Below are positions 12,100 to 24,010 of a stretch of 64,000 nucleotides of DNA, in pieces. The position numbers and the translations under genes were made by a program. The stretch is from Turritopsis dohrnii. Lineage: Eukaryota > Cnidaria > Hydrozoa > Anthoathecata > Oceaniidae. The notes under the pieces are model-generated. The model saw nothing but the letters and a program-made list of their open reading frames with translations, was not told the origin of the DNA and did no database searches. Position 1 is the first letter of the stretch; every line of letters begins with the position of its first letter. The DNA lies in NCBI GenBank assembly GCA_027922465.2, contig BQMF02000675.1:62001-126000 (forward strand), in the 5' to 3' direction.

Positions 12100-12514
12100 A
12101 AAGTTTGAAAAATTGGTTGACGTCATTTGTGAACAATCCCAAAGCAAGCGAAAATTATATTGCATTTTTTTATTTCATTTCGTCATTTCGTTTTAACCTA
12201 CTCGAAATTAAGTTGGTGATTTTGACATTTAGTCAAATACATAAGCACATTTCAAAGCGCCGTACTGTAACGGTTTTTACTCTCAGAATTTATGACAGAG
12301 GTCAACGTTCGATTCTGGCTAGTGACTTTTCATTTGTTGTCATTACCCTTCGTCGTTAATTTGACCGTCGCATAACGTCAGTACAACGTCATTTTTGTTG
12401 TTTTTAAATCGTCATTTAGACGTCAAAATCCGACGTTGCTTTGCTGTTTCCATTTCGACCATTTATGACCGTCAAGCGACGATGGAATACGACGTCGAAA
12501 CTTTGCTTACTGGG
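12100..12514 (+). mobile_element. CCCAGT-ended element with internal tRNA-like segment, copy A
   Basis: This stretch is homologous to the reverse complement of 42480-42900. Shared blocks are AACCTACTCGAAATTAAG, TTGGTGATTTTGA, GCTAGTGACTTTTCATTTG and CGACGATGGAATAC. The tRNA-like part is 12258-12330 (GCGCCGTACTGTAACGG, later GTTCGATTCTGGC). The end reads TTACTGGGA, matching TTAACTGGGA at 43144, so the family ends in CCCAGTWA. CGTC-rich repeats (ACGTC, CGACG) fill the right half. No ORF. Confidence 0.65.
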
Positions 12515-12824
12515 AAGTATTTTCTTGTTGAAAAAAATATATGCATAGAATGGCAATAAAGACACATTTAATGAATGTTTACTTTTTCATCTTTTAACTT
12601 GCTCTATAAACTAAAACTCTTACATCGCTTTCTGTTTGAAAACTATGAACTCGGAAAAGTCACAACATGTAGAGCATGCCTTCGTAAGTTTCGGATCTTT
12701 TCACGTAAGTTAAGTGAAGCTTTAGTGAAACTAAAAGTGAGCCATTTAGTGTTTTTTTACTTTGTCGTTATTTCTTGACGTCTTCATCTACGCTATGAAG
12801 CCAACCATGAGAGAGTTTTGATTG

Positions 12825-13105
12825 AGGCACTTAGTCCACTTTAGTCCTTGGGCTTCCATCCGTAATCCACCCGCAGACTGGCACCTATAAGTTAACTTAC
12901 CGCCAGAGATACCTCTAGCATTGCTCTAACTTGCCGACGGCTAGTGTTCAGTAAGTCAATGGCTCCTAAATGGGCCGACACGCTGCTTTTATAGCGCTTC
13001 GCAGTGGTGTATTGAGATACGATATGACTGAACTCGAACGCGGGTTGCAGCGGTCGCACTCAAAGGTACTATCCACTCCACCATCGCTGCACTTATTTTG
13101 TTATC
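12825..13105 (-). mobile_element. tRNA-derived SINE
   Basis: The reverse complement of 13020-13095 has an A-box-like GGTGGAGTGGATAGTACC and a B-box-like GCGTTCGAGTTC, typical of a tRNA-derived Pol III promoter. The body at 12830-12960 (CTTGGGCTTCCATCCGTAAT, then TTACCGCCAGAGATAC and AGCATTGCTCTAACTTGC) matches 33160-33270. It is a diverged member of the family also seen at 33120 and, for another part of the body, inside the retroelement at 51618. Confidence 0.65.
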
Positions 13106-14142
13106 GGAATATATACTTTTGGGAACATACAGCAAAAACTGTTGATGAACGCATGGGCTTACTCTGTTGTCGTCGGGTTTGCAAAAAAAAAAAATTTTGA
13201 GAAGCTGCTTTTCACTTCAAGCATGAGAAAAATCTGAAGCGTATAATCAGAATGTAGTGTAGGAGCTGCTGAGTAAGGTTCTCCTTTTGCGAATACTACG
13301 AAGGTCCAAAAAAAACAAATGACAACTGAAAATAAGTATCGATAACTAGAACACAAAACAATAATTTATTTTTGTTCAAAGAATGACGTGTTTAGCAATA
13401 ATTCGCTCGTTTTTTATGATTAAAAACTATGAAAGGCAAAACATTTGCTAGTTATTGCATCTTATTAGACGAGCCTGTAGTAAACTTATAATATTAAGAT
13501 GTCCTTTTAATCTCACAGATTCGCGAACGAAAATGTTACCATATTATATTCCACGAGAGGTTGCACAAATAATGTTAACGATTCGATGTATCTGTTACAT
13601 TTATGTTGATATTTATTACAGTGGTGTGAAAAGTCCCAACGATTGCGACACATTCAATTTTTAACAATATAAAAGTTTTCCCTTCATATATGTATGTAAT
13701 CAATGAAGCATACTTATTGTATGATGCATCAAAGTTTTAGTTAAACAGTTCTCCTTACATTAAAATTAGGTTTACGCCTAAAACTTTGTAGTTTCTGAGA
13801 AATGTCTTTTCAAACATCTGGACTTTTGTTGGCGCACCCGGTATCACTTGCCTTAATGTAAAGCAATATAACAAGTTTAGGGTTCTCTCAAGAAACAACA
13901 TATATTTTGTTTTTTGTTTATTTTCTTTTACTATTCACTTCAGTGATTTCATTCAATGTTACAATGTTACATTCAAGTAAATCCATTTGAAGAATGTGCA
14001 CTTTTCTTGATTAAAGAAAGGGCATCCCTTTTGTAGTGACAGTTGACAAGTCAATTTAAGTGGACTAGAAGCTTTATATCTAAAAAATCAAACTACGTCT
14101 TCAGAAAGCAAGATTCAGCAAATAAGATACTTGATAGCTGTG
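13106..14142. other. No gene recognised; 3' flank of the lipocalin gene
   Basis: AT-rich sequence downstream of the minus-strand lipocalin stop codon. The short open frames have no recognisable similarity. No clear AATAAA is evident immediately after the stop at 14143 on the minus strand. Confidence 0.45.
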
Positions 14143-16803
14143 TTACTTTGAAGAATATATGCAATCTACACCCTGATACGTTGGACGTGGTTTGTTGAAA
14201 AACCAATCATAACATTGGTATTTGAGAAACTCCATCACTTCCGCTTTGTACTTGACATTGAAATGCAAAGGGTTACGGGCCAAAACCCACACCATTAGTT
14301 TTGCTCGGCTGGAGATGACGGCGTATTCGTATAATCCACTAGAGCCATAGGTAGGGGGTCCCAGTTTTAGCACCAAATCTAAAAGCAAACAAGACCAATG
14401 TTAAGTTTTCTTTCGCATATTAATTCAGCATCATGAGGTTATTGCTCAAGGAAAATTCATATTAATCAAGTGAGATTAGATATGCGAGAGAGTTTTTGTT
14501 GTTTCAACTTCAAAAACAATCAAATCATTGGTCCTAAAACATATTTAGTATTCTGCTCGTAAGTACATTTAGGGACTGTTTAGGAATCTTTTAACCAAAC
14601 CTATTTCTTGTATTTCCATACTGTACTAGAGAGGAATTGAACATTTAATGGTACTTTCAACAAGAACATTTTCAATTTTTTTTTGTTCAGACTATTCACT
14701 TCCATGCTTTCTGTTTGTTCAATAGACCTTTCCCGAAATTCCCGAATCGTGTTATTGCCTTACTATTAAGCTTCGCCTCGAATCTGAACATTCTATTGTA
14801 TCACTTATTACAGTTCTTATTGCTTAGTAATATGGACTTATTAATTTCATTTCGCAATGGGATAATTAAAATCTTTATAACAAGGCGATACTTGTTGGCT
14901 TAGCCATAACACAAAGTTTAAACAGAAATTCGGGAAAGCTCTATTAGCTCATTAACATTCCGATTTCAAATTTTCACAAGCCCATAAAATCGGCTACTCT
15001 ATTACAATATCTTTCTAACAAAGAAAGACACCTAAATGGAAACATACAGTTAGCAATATAGCTTTTTGGCACACCATGGAAATTGACAATAAACGCTCCA
15101 GGTTTTGAAGTTGGCTTGGCAATACCACTAATATTGCAAGGTACACCGTCTGGTTTGTACAAATTTCCTACGTTGAATATGTCGATGGTTCCATTTTGAT
15201 TCAGTGTATCTAAATGAAAAATGTAGCACAAACAAAGCAATATCATTGTTTGAGACCAAGTATACAATAGAAGTTGTGTTTATGTGAATAACAAACTAAC
15301 ATGTAGCAGTTGTACAAACCATATCTTTCTGAAAGCTCATTTTTTGAAATAAACTGCTGTAAACCTGAAGTAAAATCAAAAAATCGTTCAATGGAACACT
15401 TTGGTATCAAAATATCATTAGAGCCATTGAACACTTTAGTATCAAAACAGTGATTACATGAGAAGAGATCCGGATTGAGTTTGGGTGTTTTATTTTACCT
15501 TGATGATTAGGTAAGTATAGAACCTCTTTAAACAAGAAGCGACCTTATTGATTATTCTTCCTAATACTGAACATAACTATAACGATGAAACTCTGCAGGT
15601 AGAATTCCAAGAAAATAAAGGAAAGACGTTCCTTGCAAAATTATCAAATTCCTATCCAATATCTACTGCAGTTTCTGCATTGTTTCCAGAAGTCTTAGAA
15701 ATAGAACAGGCTTAGTTTGGGCCGTGTTTGAACCAGACCTAATTGCAACATAAAAACGCCTGGAAATTCTGTACAAACATCATTTCAGTGAGGAAACCTC
15801 GACAGTTCCTCTTCTTCATTTATCTCCGTAATATTCCACACATTTACAATTATGGAATTCTTTAATTAAATGCTGTGAGATTTGCATAAGCGTTATAATA
15901 CTAAATTGAAGCACTATACTCTATAGAATTTTCAAACCAAATGATCAATGCGCTCAAAATTTTGTTACTTATGTCTCTCTTTCAAGCTAAAATTAGACTT
16001 AGAATGAGACTTCCAACCGTAAACAGTCTAATGACATCATGCTAGACAGTCTAATGAACTGGATCGAAAATCATTGAGGATGTCACTTAATTAACTATAT
16101 AATGGCGTTCGCTTACACCAAAATGGAAACCCTCAAATGTGAAATAGATGTGATTATTTTACTTATTTGAAGCAAGACAATGTCTGAAAAGATCGAAAGT
16201 GACGTCATTCACATCTTTTCGAAGCTAACTGATTTAACTGGAGAACATGCAAATTGAGGAAGAAAATAAAATAGATTACACTTTGCCGGAAGTTGAGGTT
16301 GTTCTCCTTATCTCATTATGTGAATGAAAAATTTACAAATACGTAAATCCACCTGAGTGATATTTTAAGTCTTCAAAATTTTCAAACTTAGTCATACGCC
16401 CACAACCTAGATCCTTTTTCACTTTTTAAATTTTTATGGTTATTTTATAAAAGCTTTTAGACCAAACAAGGCGTTAGCAAAAAGTAATTAGAAAAATGCC
16501 TGATAAAACTTTTGTTTCGTTATTCTATGTGTTTTCTTTTCAATAATGGACCACAACTATTTTCTTCCTAACAATAACCTTTCCAAATCCCTCCGTACTG
16601 TTTAACAGTGACGTTTGAGTGGATATCTTCTGATTAACATTCATCAAGACATTCATCAAGACTTCTTGCAAAGTTGAAATTACCTCATAAAATTTACCCA
16701 TGTATCTTTTCAACTCCAGCTTCTCAACAGTTTTAATATGTGGAAACAAAAATTCTTGTGATGGACAAAACATGGTCATCATCAGCAAATAAAATGCATT
16801 CAT
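14143..16803 (-). CDS. Secreted lipocalin, four exons, apparently intact
   Basis: Exons 16803-16684, 15364-15301, 15209-15048 and 14378-14143 join in phase with GT-AG introns of 1319, 91 and 669 bp. They encode about 193 residues, the usual lipocalin length. The start MNAFYLLMMTMF is a plausible signal peptide. Residues about 29-42 (KLELKRYMGKFYEVYSS) carry the lipocalin GxW-type motif, with Phe replacing Trp. Next come MVCTTATYTLNQNGTIDIFN, CNISGIAKPTSKPG and VLKLGPPTYGS. The VWVLARNP segment is the third conserved region, and the protein ends near NKPRPTYQG and a final Cys. Family members fold as an eight-stranded barrel carrying small hydrophobic ligands, and this one is closest in style to apolipoprotein D-like proteins. 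Mature-region Cys residues number at least four, fitting two disulfides. The ligand is unknown. No stop or frameshift was found, and the ATG is the only one before the signal sequence. Confidence 0.85.
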
Positions 16804-17104
16804 CTTCCTCGCGTTTTTCTTTATAACGTCACTTTTTAAAACAAAATTTATGTTACAAAAACGTTTAGGATTTTTTATTTCAAAGTTTTATTAGAAATAG
16901 TCAACACACACCTTAACGCACCCCTAAACAAACATCCTTAGAAAGAAAGAAAGGTAATTATGGTGAAAATAGAAATTAAAAAATCAAATAAAGACAATTG
17001 AATGTTGGTCACGTCACTGTTAAACAGTACGGAGGGATTCGGAAAAGCTATTATTATGAAGAAAAATAGTTGTGGTTCATCATTGAAAAGAAAACACATA
17101 GAAT
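16505..17104. repeat. Inverted duplication beside lipocalin exon 1
   Basis: About 100 bp at 16505-16612 (start of intron 1) recurs inverted at 17012-17104, upstream of the gene. Shared text includes TCACTGTTAAACAGTACGGA and GAAAAGAAAACACATAG. The arms differ by a few substitutions and flank exon 1. A transcript crossing both arms could fold into a long hairpin. How it arose is not visible. Confidence 0.7.
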
Positions 17105-17223
17105 AAAAAAACAAAAGGTAACGCTATCTGATTAGGCATTAAGCTTGAAAACATACACACGGGGCCATTCAATAATTACGCCACGCTAAATTTGCTGACT
17201 TTGTTAATCGTAGTAACAACATA

Positions 17224-17847
17224 CAGTGTGTTTTGTAATGTTGGAAATGGAAATTTTAAAGCTGTTTTTTTAAATGAATATACCGAATTTCGAAATAATT
17301 TTTACAACGTTGGAAAGCCATTTTGAAGTTCTTTCGGATAGTATGTTTTTGTGAAAAATGAAAAATTGATTTTTGAAAAAATAAGAAAAATGTCTTGGAA
17401 AAATGTAATTAAATTTTTAATGGTCGATTTAGATGTGAATGAAAAGAAAAGATTTTTTCAAACAATGATAGCAATTTGGAAAACAATAAACACATTTAAG
17501 CTGTGTGTTCACGAAAAACGTTAAACTTTCATGTTTTAAAATATGAATTTGGGGGTCTCAGCGCAAACATAAAATTAATAAAAAATTTGAATAGATTCAG
17601 TGTTTTGAAACAATAAGCACAATATAATTAAACTACGTGTTAATCGACCATTAAAAATTTAATTACATTTTTCTAAGACTTTTTCCTTATTTTTTCAAAA
17701 CTCACTTTTTCATTTTTCACAAAAATATACTACCCGAAAGAGCTTAAAAATGGCTTTCCATTGATGTAAACATTATTTTGAAATTCGGTATATTCATTTA
17801 AAAAAACAACTTTAAAATTTCCATTTCCAACATTAAGAAACACACTG
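17224..17847. mobile_element. Foldback MITE with ~215-bp terminal inverted repeats
   Basis: The left arm (17224 to about 17450) and right arm (about 17637 to 17847) are near-complete reverse complements. The ends read CAGTGTGTTT...AAACACACTG with TA on both sides. Shared internal blocks include GTTGGAAATGGAAATTTTAA, TGAATATACCGAATTTC and ATGTAATTAAATTTTTAATG. The loop of about 190 bp has no ORF. CAGT ends next to TA suggest mobilisation by a Tc1/mariner- or pogo-type transposase. Confidence 0.8.
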
Positions 17848-18607
17848 TATATGGCTTTCTTCTTATGATAACTTGATAAGAAAATTTTTCCTGTTGATAT
17901 ATTTACAATTCCAGAGGACGCCTAATGGAATAGTTGGAAACAGATCTGGGTAACTATTAGGTACAGTTCCATTTAAGTCGAACTTGAAAATAATAATAAT
18001 GTTAATGAAAATAATAGTATCCTAATAGTTCCAATAAAAGCGAGTTTTTTCTTCAGACAATTAGCCAAATTCATTCCATTGACAATTCAGCTACACAAAA
18101 AACCTTAATTACTTATGAGACTCTTTTTAACTGCTTCAACTCAGCATTCATCTCAGAGACTCATAACCATTTCCTGTATCATAAAACGTTGTTACTTAGA
18201 ATGTCGGTATGCGTCGAACCGTTACAGAGATATAGTCGAAAAAGATTTTGATGAAAAAAAAAAATTATGCCGGAACTTTTCATCACCCAATCGCCTGAAT
18301 CGCAGACCTCAGTAGTAGAATTTGTGATAAACCACAGGCAGACCCGAATCCGGAACCTCCGGTGTGCGAGCCGAACACATTACCTTCCAATTGTTTTTTG
18401 TGCAAACCTTCCAAATTTTGCCAGAAATGCGAATTGGCAACATATTTAAGTAAACGTTACATGAAATTGTCCACAACTTGGATTAGTAGGAGCAGGAGAA
18501 ACTTGAGCATTTCAAAGATTTTAATCCATGACAATATATAAATTATATTGTATATAGTTTAAATCAACATAACATACAATATGAAGGTCTAATTCAACTA
18601 AACCTGC
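17848..18607. other. No protein gene recognised; possible tRNA-like SINE head at 18284-18400
   Basis: The reverse complement of about 18330-18395 reads GGTAATGTGTTCGGCTCG, then CCGGAGGTTCCGGATTCGGG. This resembles a degenerate tRNA with a B box and may be a SINE head. The rest is AT-rich and gene-free. Confidence 0.35.
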
Positions 18608-18771
18608 CAGTGGCGGATCAAGAAGTAAATCGCAACTTGTGTTAGAGAGTGTTAACAATTCAAACATAGAAGAAAAACATTCAAACAATCCCATTGGTAA
18701 TATAAACGAATTTACAAATTATGTTAATGCGTTTCTCCACAAGTTGCGCCTGCCCTCTAGATCCGTCACTG
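18608..18771. mobile_element. Small hAT-like MITE
   Basis: This 164-bp element has imperfect terminal inverted repeats: CAGTGGCGGATCAAGA on the left and CAGTGACGGATCTAGA (read inward) on the right. Each has a GCAACTTGTG block further inside. CAGTGRCGGATC ends are typical of hAT-superfamily MITEs. A clean 8-bp target duplication could not be confirmed. Confidence 0.65.
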
Positions 18772-20394
18772 ACTGCATATTACTACTTGAATCTTTTCAT
18801 GGAGTTTATAAATAAAGCAATTGTTCACATGGCACAATAAAACTTTTTTAGGATCCGTATTACAATGTTCTTTTCAAACATGTTATATTGTGTCCTAGCA
18901 CATATTACACGCCAAATTTTCAAATTATATGTATGTATATTGTTTTCATTCTAATTATCATCCAAAGGCTTGTTTCCTGACATTGTATATATCCCAAACT
19001 TAATCTGAGCCTGCATCAAGTGCTTTGCAGTAGAAAAAATCTTGATAATTTTGAACAATGTCATCTTTTTCAATGTGAATTTAACACTAATTAGTCCCAC
19101 ACAGTGGTAACTTGATCAAACATTGTACAGTAACTTATAATTTGATGCAGTCTGGAATTTAGCAAATTACTCTCTTCTCAGGGGCGGACGCAGGGTACGG
19201 CTCATACGGCTCAAGCCGTAGCAAAATTAAGTCAAGAGAATGACTACTATAAATGATCTACTGTCGTGCTTCTTTGTCTGTTTGTCTATTCTTGACGCCG
19301 TGTCGTAATCACTCAATAACGGCGTCGTTTGAAAATCAATCGAATAGGTTTTTTATGCATTAGCGCATTATTTGTTGGCGCCCCATTTGACTCGCAAATT
19401 TTAGGTAAGCTATAACTGCAAACCCTACTGCTGTATTGTTCTTCTTTACGGCTCAAAAATCGGCTCCTTTTGATCAATGATGATAGGGGTTATAACTAAC
19501 AGTTTTGAGCCGTATTGCAGCTCTTCGATACGGCTCAAAGTTACTGCTCAAGTCCCGATTTTACGGTAGTTGGACACCTATACCCCTAATCCCAGTTCAT
19601 GGTACTTCTTTCGGTTTTCCATTTGTTTTGAAAGTGCGGCTGTCGTGCCAAATGTACGCAAGACGATAATACGTATCAGAACAAATCCTTAGGCTTTAAA
19701 TCTTTCGGTTGTCGGTAGAGTAAGCAAATACGGCTCACACACGTGCATCATCTTATGAACCTCTTTCTCAATTTGTCTGCATCGGTCATGATGCATAGAG
19801 AAAAAGTTTTTGAGGCGCTTAATCTCAACGATAACATGGCAACAGAATACTTAAATTTACCCATACTGATGAATAAAGGTTTTTGTGTTTCAATGAGCAC
19901 ATGGATCTGGTAGATAAAGCCTTGAAAAAGTACTTCACAGCTGAGAGAAATACAGAACATACATAAGTGTGGTAGGAGACATCATGTTAGATGCACAGTC
20001 ATTGCTTTAAAGTAAGTTTATGTTTTTCAACACAACAACAAAAAAGCTTCTGAAAGTTATGTGAGTATGGATTCAATATTTTTTTTTTTATTGGATTTCT
20101 GCGAAAGCAAGAAATACCTTAAAACCGGCTCTGTTCTTCTTCTTCTTCTTCTTACTGTCCAAACCTAGCGGTTTTTTGAAATCTCGTGCGAATGTTTACA
20201 CGAAACCAAAGTCACGCATTTCAGTCGAAGAAATTCACAACAAAGAAACAACCAAAAGGATCCCAAAGGATCTTTAGTCAGTATAATTAAAGAAGATGCA
20301 CGTTTCCAAAACTGAAAATGAAGAATAAAATCTCTAGCAGTAATTTATTATTATCTTGTAATGATTCAATGGTGACTTTTCGTATCGTTTTGTA

Positions 20395-21300
20395 AACAGA
20401 GAATGAAAAAGGTATATATGCTTTTTTTGTTTTTGTCTGGGATTTTATCTGAAAAAAGTTCATTGTTTGTTTCATGTGTGGGCTGTAATGCTTTTTAAGC
20501 TCTGGATACGTACAGCTCAGCTTAAGTTCCACCTCAGCTCCAAATGTCTGTCTACTCAGCATCACTTTAGCTATTTTAAGGTTATTTGCTTTTTGAATAT
20601 TGTTTTTGTTGGTGATCAGTAGTTTTTAGGTTACCAATGTCTCTAATTATGAACAGTCTTCCTAATTTTAATAAATATATAATTCGAAACACTTCACATT
20701 CTGTAAAAAAAATTTCAACTTTCAGTTCATGTATATATATATATAATATTTGGATCATGTATTTTTCATGATGAAAATTTTTGTTTACTTTTTTGTTTGT
20801 GATACACTTTACATTTTCCTGTGCCTCCAAAATAAAGTAAATATTTTCTTTCGGATGTAACTAAATTTAATGGTGGAATATATATATAGTTTAAAGTTTT
20901 TTAGTGTCAACAAAGTTTGTGTAGTGTCAGATAAGCTTTCATGAAGCTCTGAGGAGTACGTACACTTATAATAATATAATAATTCTTCTGTAGTGTGATA
21001 ATTCTTTTCTAACTAAAAAGTCAAAAAGTTGTGTGTTTGTATTAGGGAAAAATGTCTCAATGTTTAAGCCTTTCTAGATACAAAAGATTTTGTTTTTTTC
21101 CTGCTTGTGCTGTATACTTTTTAAGCTCTGGATTCGTACAGCGCAGCTCTGTTTCCTCCTTAGCTCCAACGTTAAGTGGTTGTCTACTCTGCACCACTCT
21201 TGATTGATGATTTTCTAGCTATATTATACTGCCAATGCCCCTAATTACAAATGATCTTCCTAATCACGCAAATTGAAATGTTCTGTGTATAAATTCAAAA
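20395..21300 (+). repeat. Two direct copies of a dispersed repeat
   Basis: Copies at about 20395-20670 and 20985-21300 share TTTTTAAGCTCTGGAT, CGTACAGC, GTCTACTC and a CCTAATTA/TGATCTTCCTAAT-like end. A third copy is at 43335-43640. Both lie inside the hAT-like element, so they either inserted into it or are part of its body. No ORF. Confidence 0.65.
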
Positions 21301-22574
21301 TACTTTATACAATTAGTAACACTACAAAATTTTTGGTATAAATTTATAGAGCATATACTTTTAACGATCAAGATTTTTGATTACGTATTTGCAGCATTGG
21401 GAATTCTTTTCTGTTATATGTAATTTGTGTATTGTTTATATATGTAATTATATATAAGAGTACTTTTTACATTTCTCACTCTCATTCAAGCATTCAAAAG
21501 AGTCAACATATAATTTACAATCACTTATTCATGAAAATTTTCACTGGTAGCACATTTTTGGCCAGCTGTTTGAACACATTTAACTTTAAAATTTCAATAA
21601 CAAAACTCATTTTACTTTGTGTGTTACAATTCCCACTTGCTGTATGCAGTCTACACTGAGCAGCAGTCAATGTTGTATTGTATTGCATTGTATTGTTCAA
21701 TCATTCAAAATCATTCAAGAATGTTATTGTTAGTCTTCCGTCTTTCATACTTCAGCTGATTTTGCAGAAATCTTTCTGCCCGTAAAGGGCATCTTGTTTT
21801 CATTCACATGCATGGCTTTTTATATTTGTAACTTTGACGAAAAACAAAATTTTATAATTTCTCTGTGGGGCTTCTTTTTATTTATTATTTTTTGCCTTGC
21901 TAAACTCCTGGTTGGGATTTTACTCAGAGTCGTTGGACTTGATTATTACACAAACTTATTATGTTTTTTAAACATGGTACCTTTTGGCGGTAATCAAAAA
22001 CTACAGAGTTTGCATGTATACATTAACTTTATTTTGTGATATTTAATTTCATTAGATATATATATGCAATTATTTTGAGATTTTTCACTGATAATGAGCA
22101 TTCGTATAGCTATGTGTTGTTAGCTTTATTTGGAAAAAATTCAGTAGTGAGTTTATGTGGGTTAATGAGGAACAAGCAATGAAAATTTGTGAGGAACAAT
22201 ATTGGTGTTCTGTCTTGTGTTTGTTGGGACTTTCACCAGTCATACATAAGTCATACACCCATTATGCACCCACTTTGAGGATAAAATTGAAACCCAATGC
22301 TGTTACTGTGGCCTGTTAGTGTAAGCTGGATGAATCTTATCTCACAATCCATATTTTGTTTTGTTTTGAGGGGATATTAATATCAAGCACTTTTCGCATA
22401 ATCACTATGTTCTGTTGGTTCCTGGGTTTCTTTATAAAAGAAAAGGAACCACAGGAACATCTAAGATTCAAAGAAAACCTTCAGCTTAGAAGGAATAGTT
22501 GCCCAAAATTGAACAAATTTCTCATGATATATATATATTTTCAACATGCCAATTGAGTTTATCTTCTTCTACAG

Positions 22575-23387
22575 ACAAAGCTAAGGAAAGCCATGAAGAA
22601 TTAGCATTATTGGATGATGATGTTACAACCCATATTGACACGTCCTCTGCAGCTTCTCCCCAGGATATAAAATCATTTATTGACAATGTTTTTGACCTTG
22701 AAAAAGACAAAACAGATGGATGGCCATTTCATTTGAAATGGCTAGATGCTTATTCTGTTGGTTTTGAAATTCCCCAACTACTTTTTCTTGGTGGGAAATC
22801 AGCTTTAGTCAAAGAAATGTTTCGTGTGTTGACAAGGTCCTTATGTTCTGGTAGTTTTATTCCATGCTTGTCATGATTGATAATTGAATGAAACGAATAG
22901 TAGAATTCAATGATAAGTTTGTGTCAAATTGTATAGATGTGATTTGGAATTATCTAGAAAAAGAATACTACTTGCATTTCCAAGTGATCTGAATCAGTGT
23001 GGGAATTTGATATCTAACCAGATTTTAGAAGAAATAAAGAGAAACAATTTTTTTCCTGTAAATGATGATAAAGCCTGTTATGATTCTAGAGTGTGGTCGA
23101 TTGTCTACTGAAAACATACAAGTAGAATAGGAAGAATTATTTTATGTGGACAGTTCTGTCTTGACTATATATTCACTGTATATTCTATGAGAACATACTA
23201 TTTTATTTATGTATTAAAAAAAAAAATAAATGGTGGGAGACTTCATACTAATTCTAATTCACCATTATATATAAGATATTTTAATTTTGAATTTGTTCAC
23301 CTTTTGTCTTTTTTAGTACAAACATCAACAGATCGACCTAGATTTAATGAAGTGTTAGAGGTGTGGAAAGGTGCCAAAGGATGTTGA
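22575..23387 (+). pseudogene. Unrecognised spliced coding remnant inside the hAT-like element
   Basis: Exon 1 follows a TCTTCTACAG acceptor at 22574 and reads about 85 codons, including DIKSFIDNVFDLEKDKTDGW and LKWLDAYSVGFEIPQLLFLG. Exon 2 (about 22937-23111) follows a TATAG acceptor and includes RKRILLAFPSDLNQCGN. A last exon (about 23319-23387) includes TSTDRPRFNEVLEVWKGAKG and a stop. Codon usage and composition look coding and differ from the flanks. I do not recognise a family, and it is not an obvious hAT transposase. Donor sites are weak, so exon borders are provisional. Confidence 0.4.
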
Positions 23388-24010
23388 GAAGAGTAAGAAG
23401 TCAAGGAGGAGTGCAGGACGAAAATCAACATAGAGGGCGGAAAATTATAACTTGCACTAGCACCATGAATTTATAGGAAAACTGCATTCTTAGTTAGTTC
23501 AGTTTTGACAAAATTTATGGTGCCAATTTTCATTATATTTTTTCAAATATACTGTTTTTTAGCCTCTTAGTTCAATTTTGTGTTCCATTTTGCTTGGGTG
23601 AAATAAATTTGCTTTTGAAAATGAGAATGCTAGTAAAGTCTTCGTGCAACGAAAGGAATGTGTAATCGTGCAGTGTGTTTGGTATTTTAGACGTTTAATA
23701 TAATGATGCAGTTAATATAATACTGTAATTATTTTGTTATGTATATATGCTGTGTTAATCTAAAAAAAACTATTGTATTCAGCTTCTATTCTTCTATCCA
23801 CCTTTGGTTAAAATGTTTAATGTAGGCTAATTTTGGTGTTGGGGGTTCAAAGTAGCTAACTGGAAATGAACGTATATCTCCCGGGATGCATTTGTCCGTA
23901 AATCGGGTTATTCCGATCGGGTTATACCGAGAAAAATCGGGGAATCGGAATTCTTAATGGAATCCGCAAGGTTGAGCCGTACCTATAAAATAATGCTGCG
24001 TCCGCCCCTG

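Larger units (their letters stand above)
19179..24010 (+). mobile_element. 4.8-kb DNA element with hAT-like CAGGGGCGGACGCAG ends
   Basis: The left end CAGGGGCGGACGCAGGGTAC and the right end (read inward, CAGGGGCGGACGCAGC, then GGTACGGCTCAACC) form terminal inverted repeats of the style found in hAT elements. ACGGCTCA or its complement recurs near the ends (19199, 19207, 19449, 19501, 19531, 19731 and 23973), as transposase-binding subterminal motifs do. The interior holds decayed plus-strand coding text (19750-19960) and three possible exons (22575-23387). The 8 bp on either side do not match convincingly, so the target duplication is unconfirmed. Confidence 0.65.

Noticed and set aside
12075..12359. 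94-codon frame over the CCCAGT-ended element
   Set aside because: It translates repeat and tRNA-like sequence with no protein similarity.
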